Shown here piece after piece: positions 1-7,963 of a DNA stretch of 64,000 bases. The position numbers and the translations under genes are program-made. The stretch lies in the NCBI RefSeq assembly GCF_900163785.1, contig NZ_FUKN01000014.1, forward strand, positions 372,001-436,000, in the 5' to 3' direction. This DNA is from Psychrobacter sp. JB385 (GTDB taxonomy: Bacteria; Pseudomonadota; Gammaproteobacteria; Pseudomonadales; Moraxellaceae). The notes below the pieces were generated by a model. That model saw nothing but the letters and a program-made list of their open reading frames with translations, ran no database searches and was not told the DNA's origin. Every line of letters begins with the position of its first letter. The stretch's first letter is position 1.

Positions 1-1422
1 AGTGCGTTTTACCGTATTGACTTGTCAAAAGGTAAATTGCGTCTAGGCGGTTCAATCCTTGCGCAAACACTTAGCCAATTGGGTAACGATTGCCCAGACC
101 TCGCGCAGCCAAGCGACTTGGTCGACTTCTTTAACTTTATTCAAGCGGGTAACGCGCAAGGCGTCATCAGCGCCTATCACGATATCGGTGATGGTGGTCT
201 ACTAGCGACTATCGCAGAGATGCAATTCACCAGCCGTCAGGGTATCAAGCTGTCATTAGATGATGACAACTTACTCGGTCAGCTGTTCAGTGAAGAGCTG
301 GGCGCGGTCATCCAAGTATTGCCAGAAAACGTCGCCGCTTTAATGCAGTTGGCAGAAGAATTTAACGTGAGCGATATGCTGAGCCTCGTCGGTCAAAGCT
401 CGGAAGAAGATAGCCTATTAATCCAAACGCCAACGCTTATGGGTGATGACACGCTACGCTTTAGCCGTACTGAGCTACAGCAAGCATGGACGCAGGTCAG
501 CTATCAAATCGCACGTCGCCGTGATAACCCAGCGTGCGTACAGCAAGAGTATGACTTGATTGCTGATGCGAGCCATAAAGGCCTGATCGCTGCGCCAAAC
601 TTTGATCTCAATCAAAAGGTCGAAGAGCCATATTTAGCTAGCCGTGAGAATAAACCAAGAGTTGCAATCCTCCGTGAGCAAGGTGTTAATGGTCAGACTG
701 AAATGGCAGCAGGCTTCACGCAAGCAGGCTTTGAAGCGGTCGATGTACACATGAGTGACTTATTGAATGGTCGCATCAATCTACGTGACTTCGACGGTCT
801 GGTCGCTTGTGGTGGCTTTAGTTATGGTGATGTCCTCGGTGCAGGCTCTGGCTGGGCGAACTCTATCTTGTTCCATGACGAGTTACGCATGCAGTTTGTC
901 CGCTTCTTTGCCCGTCCTGATACCTTTAGCTTGGGTGTCTGTAACGGTTGCCAGATGATGGCTCAGTTAAAAGACCTCATCCCAGGTGCAGAGAACTTCC
1001 CACGCTTCGTCGCTAACAAATCAGCGCGTTTTGAAGCGCGTACCGTCAACGTAAAAGTTGAGCGTACTAAGTCTATACTGTTCAAAGGTATGCAAGACAG
1101 CATCTTACCAATCGCTGTGGCGCATGGTGAAGGCTATGCCACGCTGGACAACACTGAGATCGACGGTATGGCAAACCACGGTCAGCTCGCCATGCGTTAT
1201 GTCGATAGCCAAGGTCATCCAACCGAGACCTATCCGCTCAATCCAAACGGCTCGCTCGGCGGTGTCACGGGTCTATGTAGCACCGACGGTCGCGTCACTA
1301 TCATGATGCCGCATCCTGAGCGTAACCTAAAAGCCTATAACCACAGCTGGAAACCAGAAGAGTGGGACGAGGACGGCGCGTGGATGCGTATGTTCCGCAA
1401 CGCTCGCGCTTGGTTGCGCTAG
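1..1422 (+). CDS. purL: Phosphoribosylformylglycinamidine synthase, C-terminal part (5' end outside window)
   Basis: The reading frame is open from base 1, so this is the last 473 residues of a large protein whose start lies upstream. PurL makes formylglycinamidine ribonucleotide (FGAM) from FGAR, ATP and glutamine in purine synthesis in the cytoplasm. The first part is the end of the AIR-synthase-like C-terminal domain. From about residue 215 of the visible part the class I glutamine amidotransferase domain starts (KPRVAILREQGVNGQ). The nucleophile cysteine is in LGVCNGC and the catalytic His-Glu pair is in PHPERN near the end. The large single-chain form is typical of Gammaproteobacteria. 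A hairpin terminator follows 26 bases after the stop. The TTG in frame at base 22 is not a real start. The identification is very secure. Confidence 0.97.
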   Translation, partial: SAFYRIDLSKGKLRLGGSILAQTLSQLGNDCPDLAQPSDLVDFFNFIQAGNAQGVISAYHDIGDGGLLATIAEMQFTSRQGIKLSLDDDNLLGQLFSEELGAVIQVLPENVAALMQLAEEFNVSDMLSLVGQSSEEDSLLIQTPTLMGDDTLRFSRTELQQAWTQVSYQIARRRDNPACVQQEYDLIADASHKGLIAAPNFDLNQKVEEPYLASRENKPRVAILREQGVNGQTEMAAGFTQAGFEAVDVHMSDLLNGRINLRDFDGLVACGGFSYGDVLGAGSGWANSILFHDELRMQFVRFFARPDTFSLGVCNGCQMMAQLKDLIPGAENFPRFVANKSARFEARTVNVKVERTKSILFKGMQDSILPIAVAHGEGYATLDNTEIDGMANHGQLAMRYVDSQGHPTETYPLNPNGSLGGVTGLCSTDGRVTIMMPHPERNLKAYNHSWKPEEWDEDGAWMRMFRNARAWLR

Positions 1423-1448
1423 GAAAATTTGAATTAATCTTAGATAAT

Positions 1449-1478
1449 AAAAAAGGTGGGCTTCGGCTCACCTTTTTT
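1449..1478 (+). terminator. Rho-independent terminator of purL
   Basis: An A-tract, then a GGTGGGC stem with a TTCG tetraloop and GCTCACC, then a T-run, 26 bases after the purL stop. The A- and T-tracts flank the stem on both sides, so it could also stop transcripts from the minus-strand operon. The sequence just after it resembles that after the hairpin at 9511-9540. Confidence 0.85.
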
Positions 1479-1513
1479 GTGTTTGGAGTTTGGAGTTTGA
1501 ATTTTGAGTATTT

Positions 1514-1551
1514 AGGGTAGGTTGGTGTGGAGCATGCGACACCCAACGAAC
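1514..1551. repeat. REP-like short palindrome
   Basis: The stretch reads GTAGGTTGGTGTGG, a short loop, then GACACCCAACGAAC. The arms GTTGGTGT and ACACCCAAC pair with one bulged base. This resembles the GTAGGTTGGGT...ACCCAAC extragenic palindromes common in many bacteria. That family likeness is from memory. Only one copy was seen in the window. Confidence 0.4.
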
Positions 1552-1560
1552 TATATGGGA

Positions 1561-1703
1561 GCTAATCCTGCTTTTCGCTACTATCTTAGCCGTCTACTGG
1601 AGCGGTGACTAAGGTGAGATGCGTTCCAACATTCGAGCGATCACCTCTAACCAAGTCACCGCAACTCAGTAGCCATCTAAGTATATCCGCTGCAATCAGG
1701 GCT
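1561..1703. repeat. Long imperfect inverted repeat (about 143 bp) between purL and the defence operon
   Basis: The left arm (1561-1619) and the reverse complement of the right arm (1641-1703) align over about 60 bases. The best blocks are CTTAG, CTACTG, CGGTGACT and AGGTGA, with a few small gaps. The loop between them is about 22 bases (1620-1640). There is no credible ORF inside. It could be a MITE-like element, a structured RNA or the edge of an inserted segment. Nothing in the sequence decides between these. Confidence 0.5.
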
Positions 1704-1818
1704 AAACCGAGTCTCAAGGCAACTAGTGTATTTTTCCAAAAGTTATAGGTACTCAATTTTCTTTTTCAATGAAGCTGAATTTAGTCTATGAGGTAGATTA
1801 AAGTCACTTATATTCTTC

Positions 1819-4014
1819 TTACATATAAGATATAGCTTTTTGGACAAAATCTACTTCAATATCTGTTAAAAAGTCTAATGAGCTAACATTAATATTATTT
1901 AAATTTTTAATAACCGAATCAATACTTTCAATATTCTCAAATTCAATATTACTTAATAGCTTCTTGGATATTTGGCTAGGAATTCCAAATTCTTCTAATG
2001 AATTTATAGCTGAAGGTTGATAGAAATTTTCTATTTTTGATGCGAAAATCTTATAATCTCCAAATTTAAAACCATACTTTTTGAAAGTTTCTTCCTGTAT
2101 ATCATTAATTGCATATATAATTTTGGGTAAATTATAATTAACCACATTTTTTTTAAAGTTAAATATCCGATGTACAGAATCATCAGCAGGGTAATCTGGA
2201 TTACGGCTATACCAGTATTTAAAATCTGAATGAATTAGATCTTTATCACTTTCCTGATGAATAATTTGATTTAATTTTACATATAGCTGTTCTTTAGATA
2301 CAACACTTCCTCCTCCCATTCTTGATATATTAAAATATTCAAAAAGTATCTTTGCTAAATGTCTTAATTCAAGGCTTGAAGGATACGCACCATCCCATCT
2401 CATTAAAGCATTCCACTTAAGTCTATTTTTGATTAAGTCATTAGCAAATTCTATTAGTTTATCCGGATCTATACCTTGGTGCTTCATTATTAGAGTAGTT
2501 GAAATAGTATCTTGATCGTAGAACTTTTTAACCCTAGCTTTATTTATTTCATTTATTTCATCACCCATGTGGAGTAAGAGTGAGTCTGAAGCATTCTCGC
2601 TTTGAGTAATTACCGGTATATCAACTAAAGGTAACTTTTCTTGAGGGCTTCCTCCTAATATGAATACTTCACCAACAAAGTGTTCAAACATTCTCCCTGA
2701 ACGACCAGCGATATTATTGAAGGTAAACATGTCTAGTTTTGTTGTACGTGTAATACAATCATCGTATATGATTATATTCTTAGCATTCGTATTAACGCCT
2801 TCAATTAGCGTTGAAGTGCAGACTAAAATATTAATTTTAGATTGATTAAAAAGTTCAATAATCTTGGCACCTATAGCTCTTGGTATTTGTCCATGATGAT
2901 AAGCTATGCCATGTTTTAAACCATCCACTAATGACCATTCAGAATGAAAATTTTCAGATAACCAAGCAGATAGACTATCGTTACTATGAATACGAGATAA
3001 TAAGCTTGAACCTAATAATTTACGCATTAGTAGACTTGTTCTTTTAGGTGACTTACAATAAATAACAGTTTGTTCATTAGGATCTAGTGACTCTATTATT
3101 TTATATAATATAGTATCTCTTTCAACATCTTTAACTGTGTCACTTCCACTCAAATTTAAAGGATAGTACCTCTTATTAGTTGCAACAGTTATATAAGAGT
3201 CAAATTTTAAGAAACTACATCTTAGCTCATCTACTATTCCTGAAGTTAAGCCATTAATGTTTGGTCCAAGCATATAAAATCTATTACATTTTGAATACAA
3301 ATTTTTTAAAGCTAGGTTCAAACGATCACAACGCTCATCATTATTGTTAGTTGGTGCTAGCTTATAAAATTCATCAATAATGAAAAAGTCAACTAATAGA
3401 TTCTCGTTATACTCTAAAACTCGTTCTTGGGTAAATATATAAATATTTCTTTCATCAGAATCTTGGTTGACTTGAGTAATTATTTTGTAGAAATCTTTAT
3501 ATTTAAATAGTTTTTTCTTTAACTCATCTATCAAGGCTATTGTAGGCACAACAATAACTATATTGTTGAAAACATTACTAGAAACTAAGGCTTCAATAAT
3601 TAAGCTTTTACCAAAACTAGTGGGAGCACTTAGAATAATATTTTCACCATTCATTATCCTATGGAAAACTTCTGCTTGACGGATATGGAAAACCATATCC
3701 TCATCTTGAGGAGTAGTGAAGATACTACGTCTTAATTTGTCCTTGGAGCTCAAGTTAGTTTCAATATAAGGGAATAGTCCTAGCTCACCAAGTAAATGGT
3801 CTAATATAAAATCTTTGCTTATTTCATCTCTTCTTTCCAATGCACGGATTACAATGTCTTGAACTAAGTGATTATTAGTATGACTATTAAATTCATTCAT
3901 TAATGAAATTAAAAAGGTATCCCAGTCATTAAAAAGTGGATCGTTGACTTGATCTCTAGCCTTTATATACCAACTGCCAATAACTTCTGTATTTATCTCA
4001 TTTATAAAACTCAT
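1819..4014 (-). CDS. HamB-like superfamily 2 DEAD/DEAH-type helicase, Hachiman-type defence
   Basis: 731 residues. SF2 helicase motifs are seen in order: motif I SAPTSFGKS (about 129-137), Ia VVPTIALID, II IIDEFYK (about 213-218), III MLGPN, and in the second RecA domain AYHHGQIPR, CTSTLIEGVNT and motif VI NIAGRSGRM. The pattern CTSTLIEGVNT...AGRSGRM is that of Ski2-like helicases such as HamB of the Hachiman antiphage system, in which HamB is thought to move on DNA and hold the HamA effector. It is the last gene of a three-gene minus-strand operon and its start overlaps the stop of the upstream gene by one base. Base composition is clearly more A+T-rich than purL or tdh, which suggests transfer. 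The helicase call is secure; the Hachiman assignment rests mainly on the HamA-like partner. Confidence 0.85.
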   Translation of the reverse strand: MSFINEINTEVIGSWYIKARDQVNDPLFNDWDTFLISLMNEFNSHTNNHLVQDIVIRALERRDEISKDFILDHLLGELGLFPYIETNLSSKDKLRRSIFTTPQDEDMVFHIRQAEVFHRIMNGENIILSAPTSFGKSLIIEALVSSNVFNNIVIVVPTIALIDELKKKLFKYKDFYKIITQVNQDSDERNIYIFTQERVLEYNENLLVDFFIIDEFYKLAPTNNNDERCDRLNLALKNLYSKCNRFYMLGPNINGLTSGIVDELRCSFLKFDSYITVATNKRYYPLNLSGSDTVKDVERDTILYKIIESLDPNEQTVIYCKSPKRTSLLMRKLLGSSLLSRIHSNDSLSAWLSENFHSEWSLVDGLKHGIAYHHGQIPRAIGAKIIELFNQSKINILVCTSTLIEGVNTNAKNIIIYDDCITRTTKLDMFTFNNIAGRSGRMFEHFVGEVFILGGSPQEKLPLVDIPVITQSENASDSLLLHMGDEINEINKARVKKFYDQDTISTTLIMKHQGIDPDKLIEFANDLIKNRLKWNALMRWDGAYPSSLELRHLAKILFEYFNISRMGGGSVVSKEQLYVKLNQIIHQESDKDLIHSDFKYWYSRNPDYPADDSVHRIFNFKKNVVNYNLPKIIYAINDIQEETFKKYGFKFGDYKIFASKIENFYQPSAINSLEEFGIPSQISKKLLSNIEFENIESIDSVIKNLNNINVSSLDFLTDIEVDFVQKAISYM

Positions 4015-5471
4015 TAGTATAATTCCTCCAATAGTGCATCATTAAGTACTTTAATATCAGATACTGGAAAATAAAATACACGTAGGTCTATAAATTCAAT
4101 TGGATCTTTGTTAAGACCGTTTTTTAGAAGTCCTCTACATGTTTGAACATGTTCATTGAATAAGTTCAAAAACTTTTCTTTATCATAATCAGCTACTAAC
4201 TCACTATTATGCATAATGAAAACTGGAATAATAATTTTGTCAAACCTCTCCTCTAATTTTAAGCTTGAATCAGATAGTCTTCTTAGTTTATCTTTGTGTG
4301 GCCATGATTCATCAATTTTTGCATTGAGCATAAATAATCTGTTTTTAAGAGATTGTACTTCCCTAATATATCTTATACTTGTGATTGCTGACTGAATACC
4401 ATCTTCAATATTTGCACTGACTGAAGATGCTCCAAGCCATAGTTCAAGACTATCAAAATTTAATACAGCGTGTGTACATGAGAAGATCTTATTGTTCATA
4501 TCAAATATTTTGTTAATTATAGGGATTGTTTTACATGACTCTCTAATAGCTATATGTAGACATAGATCACCTAATGCATTTAAATCATCTTTAGGATAGT
4601 TTAATCTGGCATGCTTAAATAAACCCCAGTCACTTCCTGAAAAATTTATCTGCTCTTTTAGTGTTAGACAGTAATCAATGATCCAGTCATGCACAGTTTC
4701 TGTAAATGAATTAATATTCCATTCTCTAAATGTAAACCCAATATCAACTCCTTTAATATTAGGATACTCTGCATTACAGTCTATACAATATTTAAATGGT
4801 GATTTTGGATGTTCTGGAGGCTGATAGTCTATGCCTTCTTGAATACTTACATCTATTTGGTGTTCTTGAAAAATATTCAAAAGTAAAGGATCGTTTAATA
4901 AGTCCTTGATAGATGTCGTATATAAGGTATTGTTTCCCTGCTGTATCCTTAGTATTCCAATACAACTATTATTATATATTATTGGAGATCCAGACATTCC
5001 ACCATATTTACTGACGGTGTTTGATTGTGATATTTCAAAACTATATTCTCGGTTATCAACGTTTTCATAGTTATTAGTTATTTTTGCATTCATTGGTGCG
5101 TGATAATGTTCTTTTTCAACAGGATAACCACATACCTTCACATCACTATTTAAACCCACACTCGTAGAATAAAGTGTTATGAAATTATTTAAGGGCTCAT
5201 CTGATATCTCTAAGATGGCTATATCATATTGTTCATTAAAATATGTACAGTTAGTAATGATATATTCCTCCTCGACATAGGAGTCACTGGATGTATATAT
5301 CCTTAAGTCAGTTGAACCTCTTATTACATGGTACGCTGTAAGTAGTAAGTTCTTAGAAATTGAAAAGCAAGTACCTCTTTTACTTACTCTACCTTCATCT
5401 GCTTCAAACCATGATTCTATAATATGTATAGAATCGAGTTTATACTCTTCATTTAGCTGCTGTTCACTCAC
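4014..5471 (-). CDS. Trypsin-like serine protease fused to a HamA/DUF1837-like domain
   Basis: 485 residues, two parts. Residues about 15-205 are a trypsin-like protease: His48 in TAYHVI, Asp83 in YDIAILEIS and Ser160 in GGMSGSP form a complete apparent catalytic triad. No signal peptide is seen, so it should act in the cytoplasm. Residues about 240-485 resemble DUF1837, the HamA effector of Hachiman: GVDIGFTFREW, ALGDLCLHIAIRE, TIPIINKIF, then HAVLNFDSLELWLGASS (about 334-350). In HamA the last motif normally reads GExK and supplies nuclease residues; here it is GASS, so the Glu and Lys are missing. I infer that the nuclease is dead and that the domain serves as an adaptor for the helicase. 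The start overlaps the upstream stop by four bases, giving translational coupling. The protease call is secure; the HamA relation is from motif memory and is fairly secure. Confidence 0.8.
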   Translation of the reverse strand: MSEQQLNEEYKLDSIHIIESWFEADEGRVSKRGTCFSISKNLLLTAYHVIRGSTDLRIYTSSDSYVEEEYIITNCTYFNEQYDIAILEISDEPLNNFITLYSTSVGLNSDVKVCGYPVEKEHYHAPMNAKITNNYENVDNREYSFEISQSNTVSKYGGMSGSPIIYNNSCIGILRIQQGNNTLYTTSIKDLLNDPLLLNIFQEHQIDVSIQEGIDYQPPEHPKSPFKYCIDCNAEYPNIKGVDIGFTFREWNINSFTETVHDWIIDYCLTLKEQINFSGSDWGLFKHARLNYPKDDLNALGDLCLHIAIRESCKTIPIINKIFDMNNKIFSCTHAVLNFDSLELWLGASSVSANIEDGIQSAITSIRYIREVQSLKNRLFMLNAKIDESWPHKDKLRRLSDSSLKLEERFDKIIIPVFIMHNSELVADYDKEKFLNLFNEHVQTCRGLLKNGLNKDPIEFIDLRVFYFPVSDIKVLNDALLEELY

Positions 5472-6601
5472 AGTTCAACCTCACCGGTATCCATACATAA
5501 ATTAATATTTTCATAACTTTCATAAAGTTCATGCGTAAACCAAGTTGGTATATTTTTTAAGTCATAATTAAAGTAAATATTAGTTTTAGTATGTTGGTTA
5601 ATTACAGCAATTCTCGCAAGTGTTTCTAAATGGGGATGACCATGAGATTTGCCGTTTGTGCTAATAAGGTATTCCTGACAGTCGATTCTTTCCAATAGCG
5701 CGAGACTAGTATTGTTTCTACTACCATGATGAGATATCTTGACGGCATCAACTTTTATCTTATCTATCTGGTTATTATCAAGCCAAGAAATGACTGTTTC
5801 AGCATGACAGTCCCCAAGATAAAGTATTCTCTTATGATTATGTTCGATTAAAAAAGAGAAACTACTTTTATTCGTTAGAGAGCTATCAGGAACAAAAGGT
5901 TCGTTGGCTAAAGACTCAATACTATTAACCTTAACCGAGGATATTAGAGTCGTATGAGCTGTTGAATTTTCAAAACTTTGAATATATGCTTCGAAGCTAT
6001 TAGCGAAGGATTTATTTATAATTTTAGGTCTTATACCTCTTTCGTCAAGCTTATACTGCCAGTTATTCTTGAGTTCAGACAATGTTGCTGAGTCTGGGCC
6101 GATAACCTCAAATTTCAGAGCTCCAATGTCAAAATTCTTAGTATTTTCTATAAATATAGCTTGGCCTGAAATAAGCTCGTTGCACTTTAGTGATTGTTTA
6201 TTAAGAATATATGATAATGAGGCACCCTCAGAATAACCTATATTTTCTTTATCGCTTGAGGGTATACATTCATTAGCTAAAGCATTGAGCTTTATGTCAA
6301 CACGCCTATCAGATTTATCCGTATCATCTAATTCACTAAATAATTGTTCAACCCCGTTAAAATATACTTGTTCAATTTCAGGGCATCCTTCTGCTTCAAG
6401 CAACTTAATAATTCCATTAGTATGATCGTTATCAATATGCGTAATGATTAATAAGTCAATTTTTTCGAATTGTCCAACAATATTCTCTTTCCATGTATCG
6501 AAAGATTGAGCTGTTCCACCATCAATTAAGACAAAAGTATTTTCTGTCTGTATTGAAATGCAGTCGCCATTATCAGCTTTGTACATTGTTATTTTGAACA
6601 T
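5468..6601 (-). CDS. ComEC-like metallo-beta-lactamase-fold hydrolase, first gene of the defence operon
   Basis: 377 residues. The N-terminal strand pair MYKADNGDC...VLIDGG is followed by the metal motif THIDNDH (about 54-60). Further ligands are in YLGDCH (about 261-266), KISHHGS (about 288-294) and STNGKSHGHPH (about 314-324). These are the landmarks of the ComEC/Rec2-type MBL family, many of which are nucleases or phosphodiesterases. No membrane segment or signal peptide is seen, so it is a soluble cytoplasmic enzyme. A less conserved stretch of about 60 residues (180-245) lies between the two metal-binding halves. It leads the operon, four-base overlapped with the protease gene. MBL enzymes next to trypsin-like proteases are known from AVAST type 1 defence systems (from memory), so an effector role is likely. 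The substrate is unknown. Confidence 0.8.
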   Translation of the reverse strand: MFKITMYKADNGDCISIQTENTFVLIDGGTAQSFDTWKENIVGQFEKIDLLIITHIDNDHTNGIIKLLEAEGCPEIEQVYFNGVEQLFSELDDTDKSDRRVDIKLNALANECIPSSDKENIGYSEGASLSYILNKQSLKCNELISGQAIFIENTKNFDIGALKFEVIGPDSATLSELKNNWQYKLDERGIRPKIINKSFANSFEAYIQSFENSTAHTTLISSVKVNSIESLANEPFVPDSSLTNKSSFSFLIEHNHKRILYLGDCHAETVISWLDNNQIDKIKVDAVKISHHGSRNNTSLALLERIDCQEYLISTNGKSHGHPHLETLARIAVINQHTKTNIYFNYDLKNIPTWFTHELYESYENINLCMDTGEVEL

Positions 6602-6785
6602 ACTTTTACATACGATGAAAGATTAACTAATATTAACACCAAACTTTTATTGAAGTATGGATATTATTACATAAGCTGCTACTTCTACTTTATTTTTACA
6701 TTTCATATTTTGGTTTGTTTGCCCATAAGTGTATTTATAATTAACACGCTTTTAAGCCTCAGCAATCAATTCACTTTTTAACCTC
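6602..6785 (-). promoter_or_regulatory. Presumed promoter region of the defence operon
   Basis: The 184 bases between the operon's first start codon and the tdh terminator are A+T-rich and hold several AT boxes on the minus strand. No -35/-10 pair with good spacing stands out and the ribosome site before the MBL gene is weak. A promoter must lie here if the operon is transcribed alone, because the tdh terminator insulates it. Confidence 0.35.
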
Positions 6786-6817
6786 AAAAAAAACGGCACT
6801 GAAATCAGTGCCGTTTT
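6786..6817 (-). terminator. Terminator downstream of tdh
   Basis: An AACGGCACTGA / CAGTGCCGTT stem with a three-base loop. Reading on the minus strand the stem is followed by a run of eight T, 58 bases after the tdh stop. It separates tdh-kbl from the defence operon. Confidence 0.85.
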
Positions 6818-6874
6818 ATCAGTCATGAGAATTTAAACCCTAACCACGACTCCTCAAATGCTGAATCGCCAAAA

Positions 6875-7900
6875 TCAATCCCAGCTTAAAATTACCTTAC
6901 CGCATTGCCCACTTTCCATGATATCAAAGCCTTCTTGAAAGTCATCGATGTGCATACGATGGGTAATGATGGGCGTCAAATCAATACCGCTAATCAGCAT
7001 TTGCTCCATCTGATACCATGTCTCCCACATCTCGCGCCCATAGATACCTTTTAAGGTTAACGCCTTAAAGATAATCTTGCTCCAATCCACCGTGGTGGTG
7101 TTGGGTAAAATGCCCAAGAGCGCAATTTTAGAGCCGTTATACATATTAGTAATCATCGAATCAAAGGCCTGAGGCGAGCCTGACATCTCAAGCCCAATAT
7201 CAAAGCCGTGCATTTTTAACTCAGCAATGGCGCCTTCGATGGTTTCACCCTTGGCTGGGTTGATGGTCATCGTCGCGCCCATTTTTTTGGCAAGCTCTAG
7301 GCGATAATCACTGATATCACTGACCACAATGTTACGCGCCCCAGCAAATCGGCAAATCGCCGTTGCCATTGACCCAATCAGCCCCGCACCCGTAATCAGC
7401 ACATCTTCACCCAGTACAGGGAATGAAAGGGCAGTATGAGTGGCATTACCAAAAGGGTCCATAATGGCTGCCATCTCATCGCTGATGCGCTCATCGAGTT
7501 TGATGACATTATCGGCAGGGATCACCAAATACTCGGCAAACGCGCCATCGCGGTCAACGCCCACGCCGATGGTGTTTTCGCACACATGCAGCTTACCACG
7601 GCGGCAGTTACGGCAATGTCCGCAAGCGATATGGCCTTCGCCGGTGACGCGGTCACCCACTTCCAGATGCTTGACGCCATCGCCCATCTCACTGATGATA
7701 CCGACATATTCATGTCCGATAATCATCGGCGTCTTGATGGTGTTTTGTGACCACTCATCCCACTTATAAATGTGCAAATCTGTCCCGCAAATGGCGGTTT
7801 TTTTAATTTTAATTTTTACGTCATTGATGCCGACGGTCGGTTCTGGCATGTCTTGCATCCAGATGCCTTTTTTGGCATGAGCTTTAACCAGTGCTTTCAT
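6875..7900 (-). CDS. tdh: L-threonine 3-dehydrogenase
   Basis: 341 residues, the same length as the E. coli enzyme. It oxidises L-threonine to 2-amino-3-ketobutyrate with NAD+. It is a zinc-dependent medium-chain dehydrogenase: catalytic zinc ligands in CGTDLH (about 38) and GHEYVG, and the four-cysteine structural zinc lobe [15 protein letters not shown]. The Rossmann glycines are in GAGLIGSMA. It lies 63 bases downstream of kbl on the same strand, the usual two-gene threonine degradation operon, whose product KBL then cleaves to glycine and acetyl-CoA. The gene order here is kbl then tdh, as in E. coli. The start ATG at 7900 gives the expected N-terminus MKALVK. Confidence 0.96.
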   Translation of the reverse strand: MKALVKAHAKKGIWMQDMPEPTVGINDVKIKIKKTAICGTDLHIYKWDEWSQNTIKTPMIIGHEYVGIISEMGDGVKHLEVGDRVTGEGHIACGHCRNCRRGKLHVCENTIGVGVDRDGAFAEYLVIPADNVIKLDERISDEMAAIMDPFGNATHTALSFPVLGEDVLITGAGLIGSMATAICRFAGARNIVVSDISDYRLELAKKMGATMTINPAKGETIEGAIAELKMHGFDIGLEMSGSPQAFDSMITNMYNGSKIALLGILPNTTTVDWSKIIFKALTLKGIYGREMWETWYQMEQMLISGIDLTPIITHRMHIDDFQEGFDIMESGQCGKVILSWD

Positions 7901-7963
7901 ATTTTTCTCTTATTTCTGTACGTTGTATTTTATTGTTAAATCTAGATAAATACCGAACGACGC

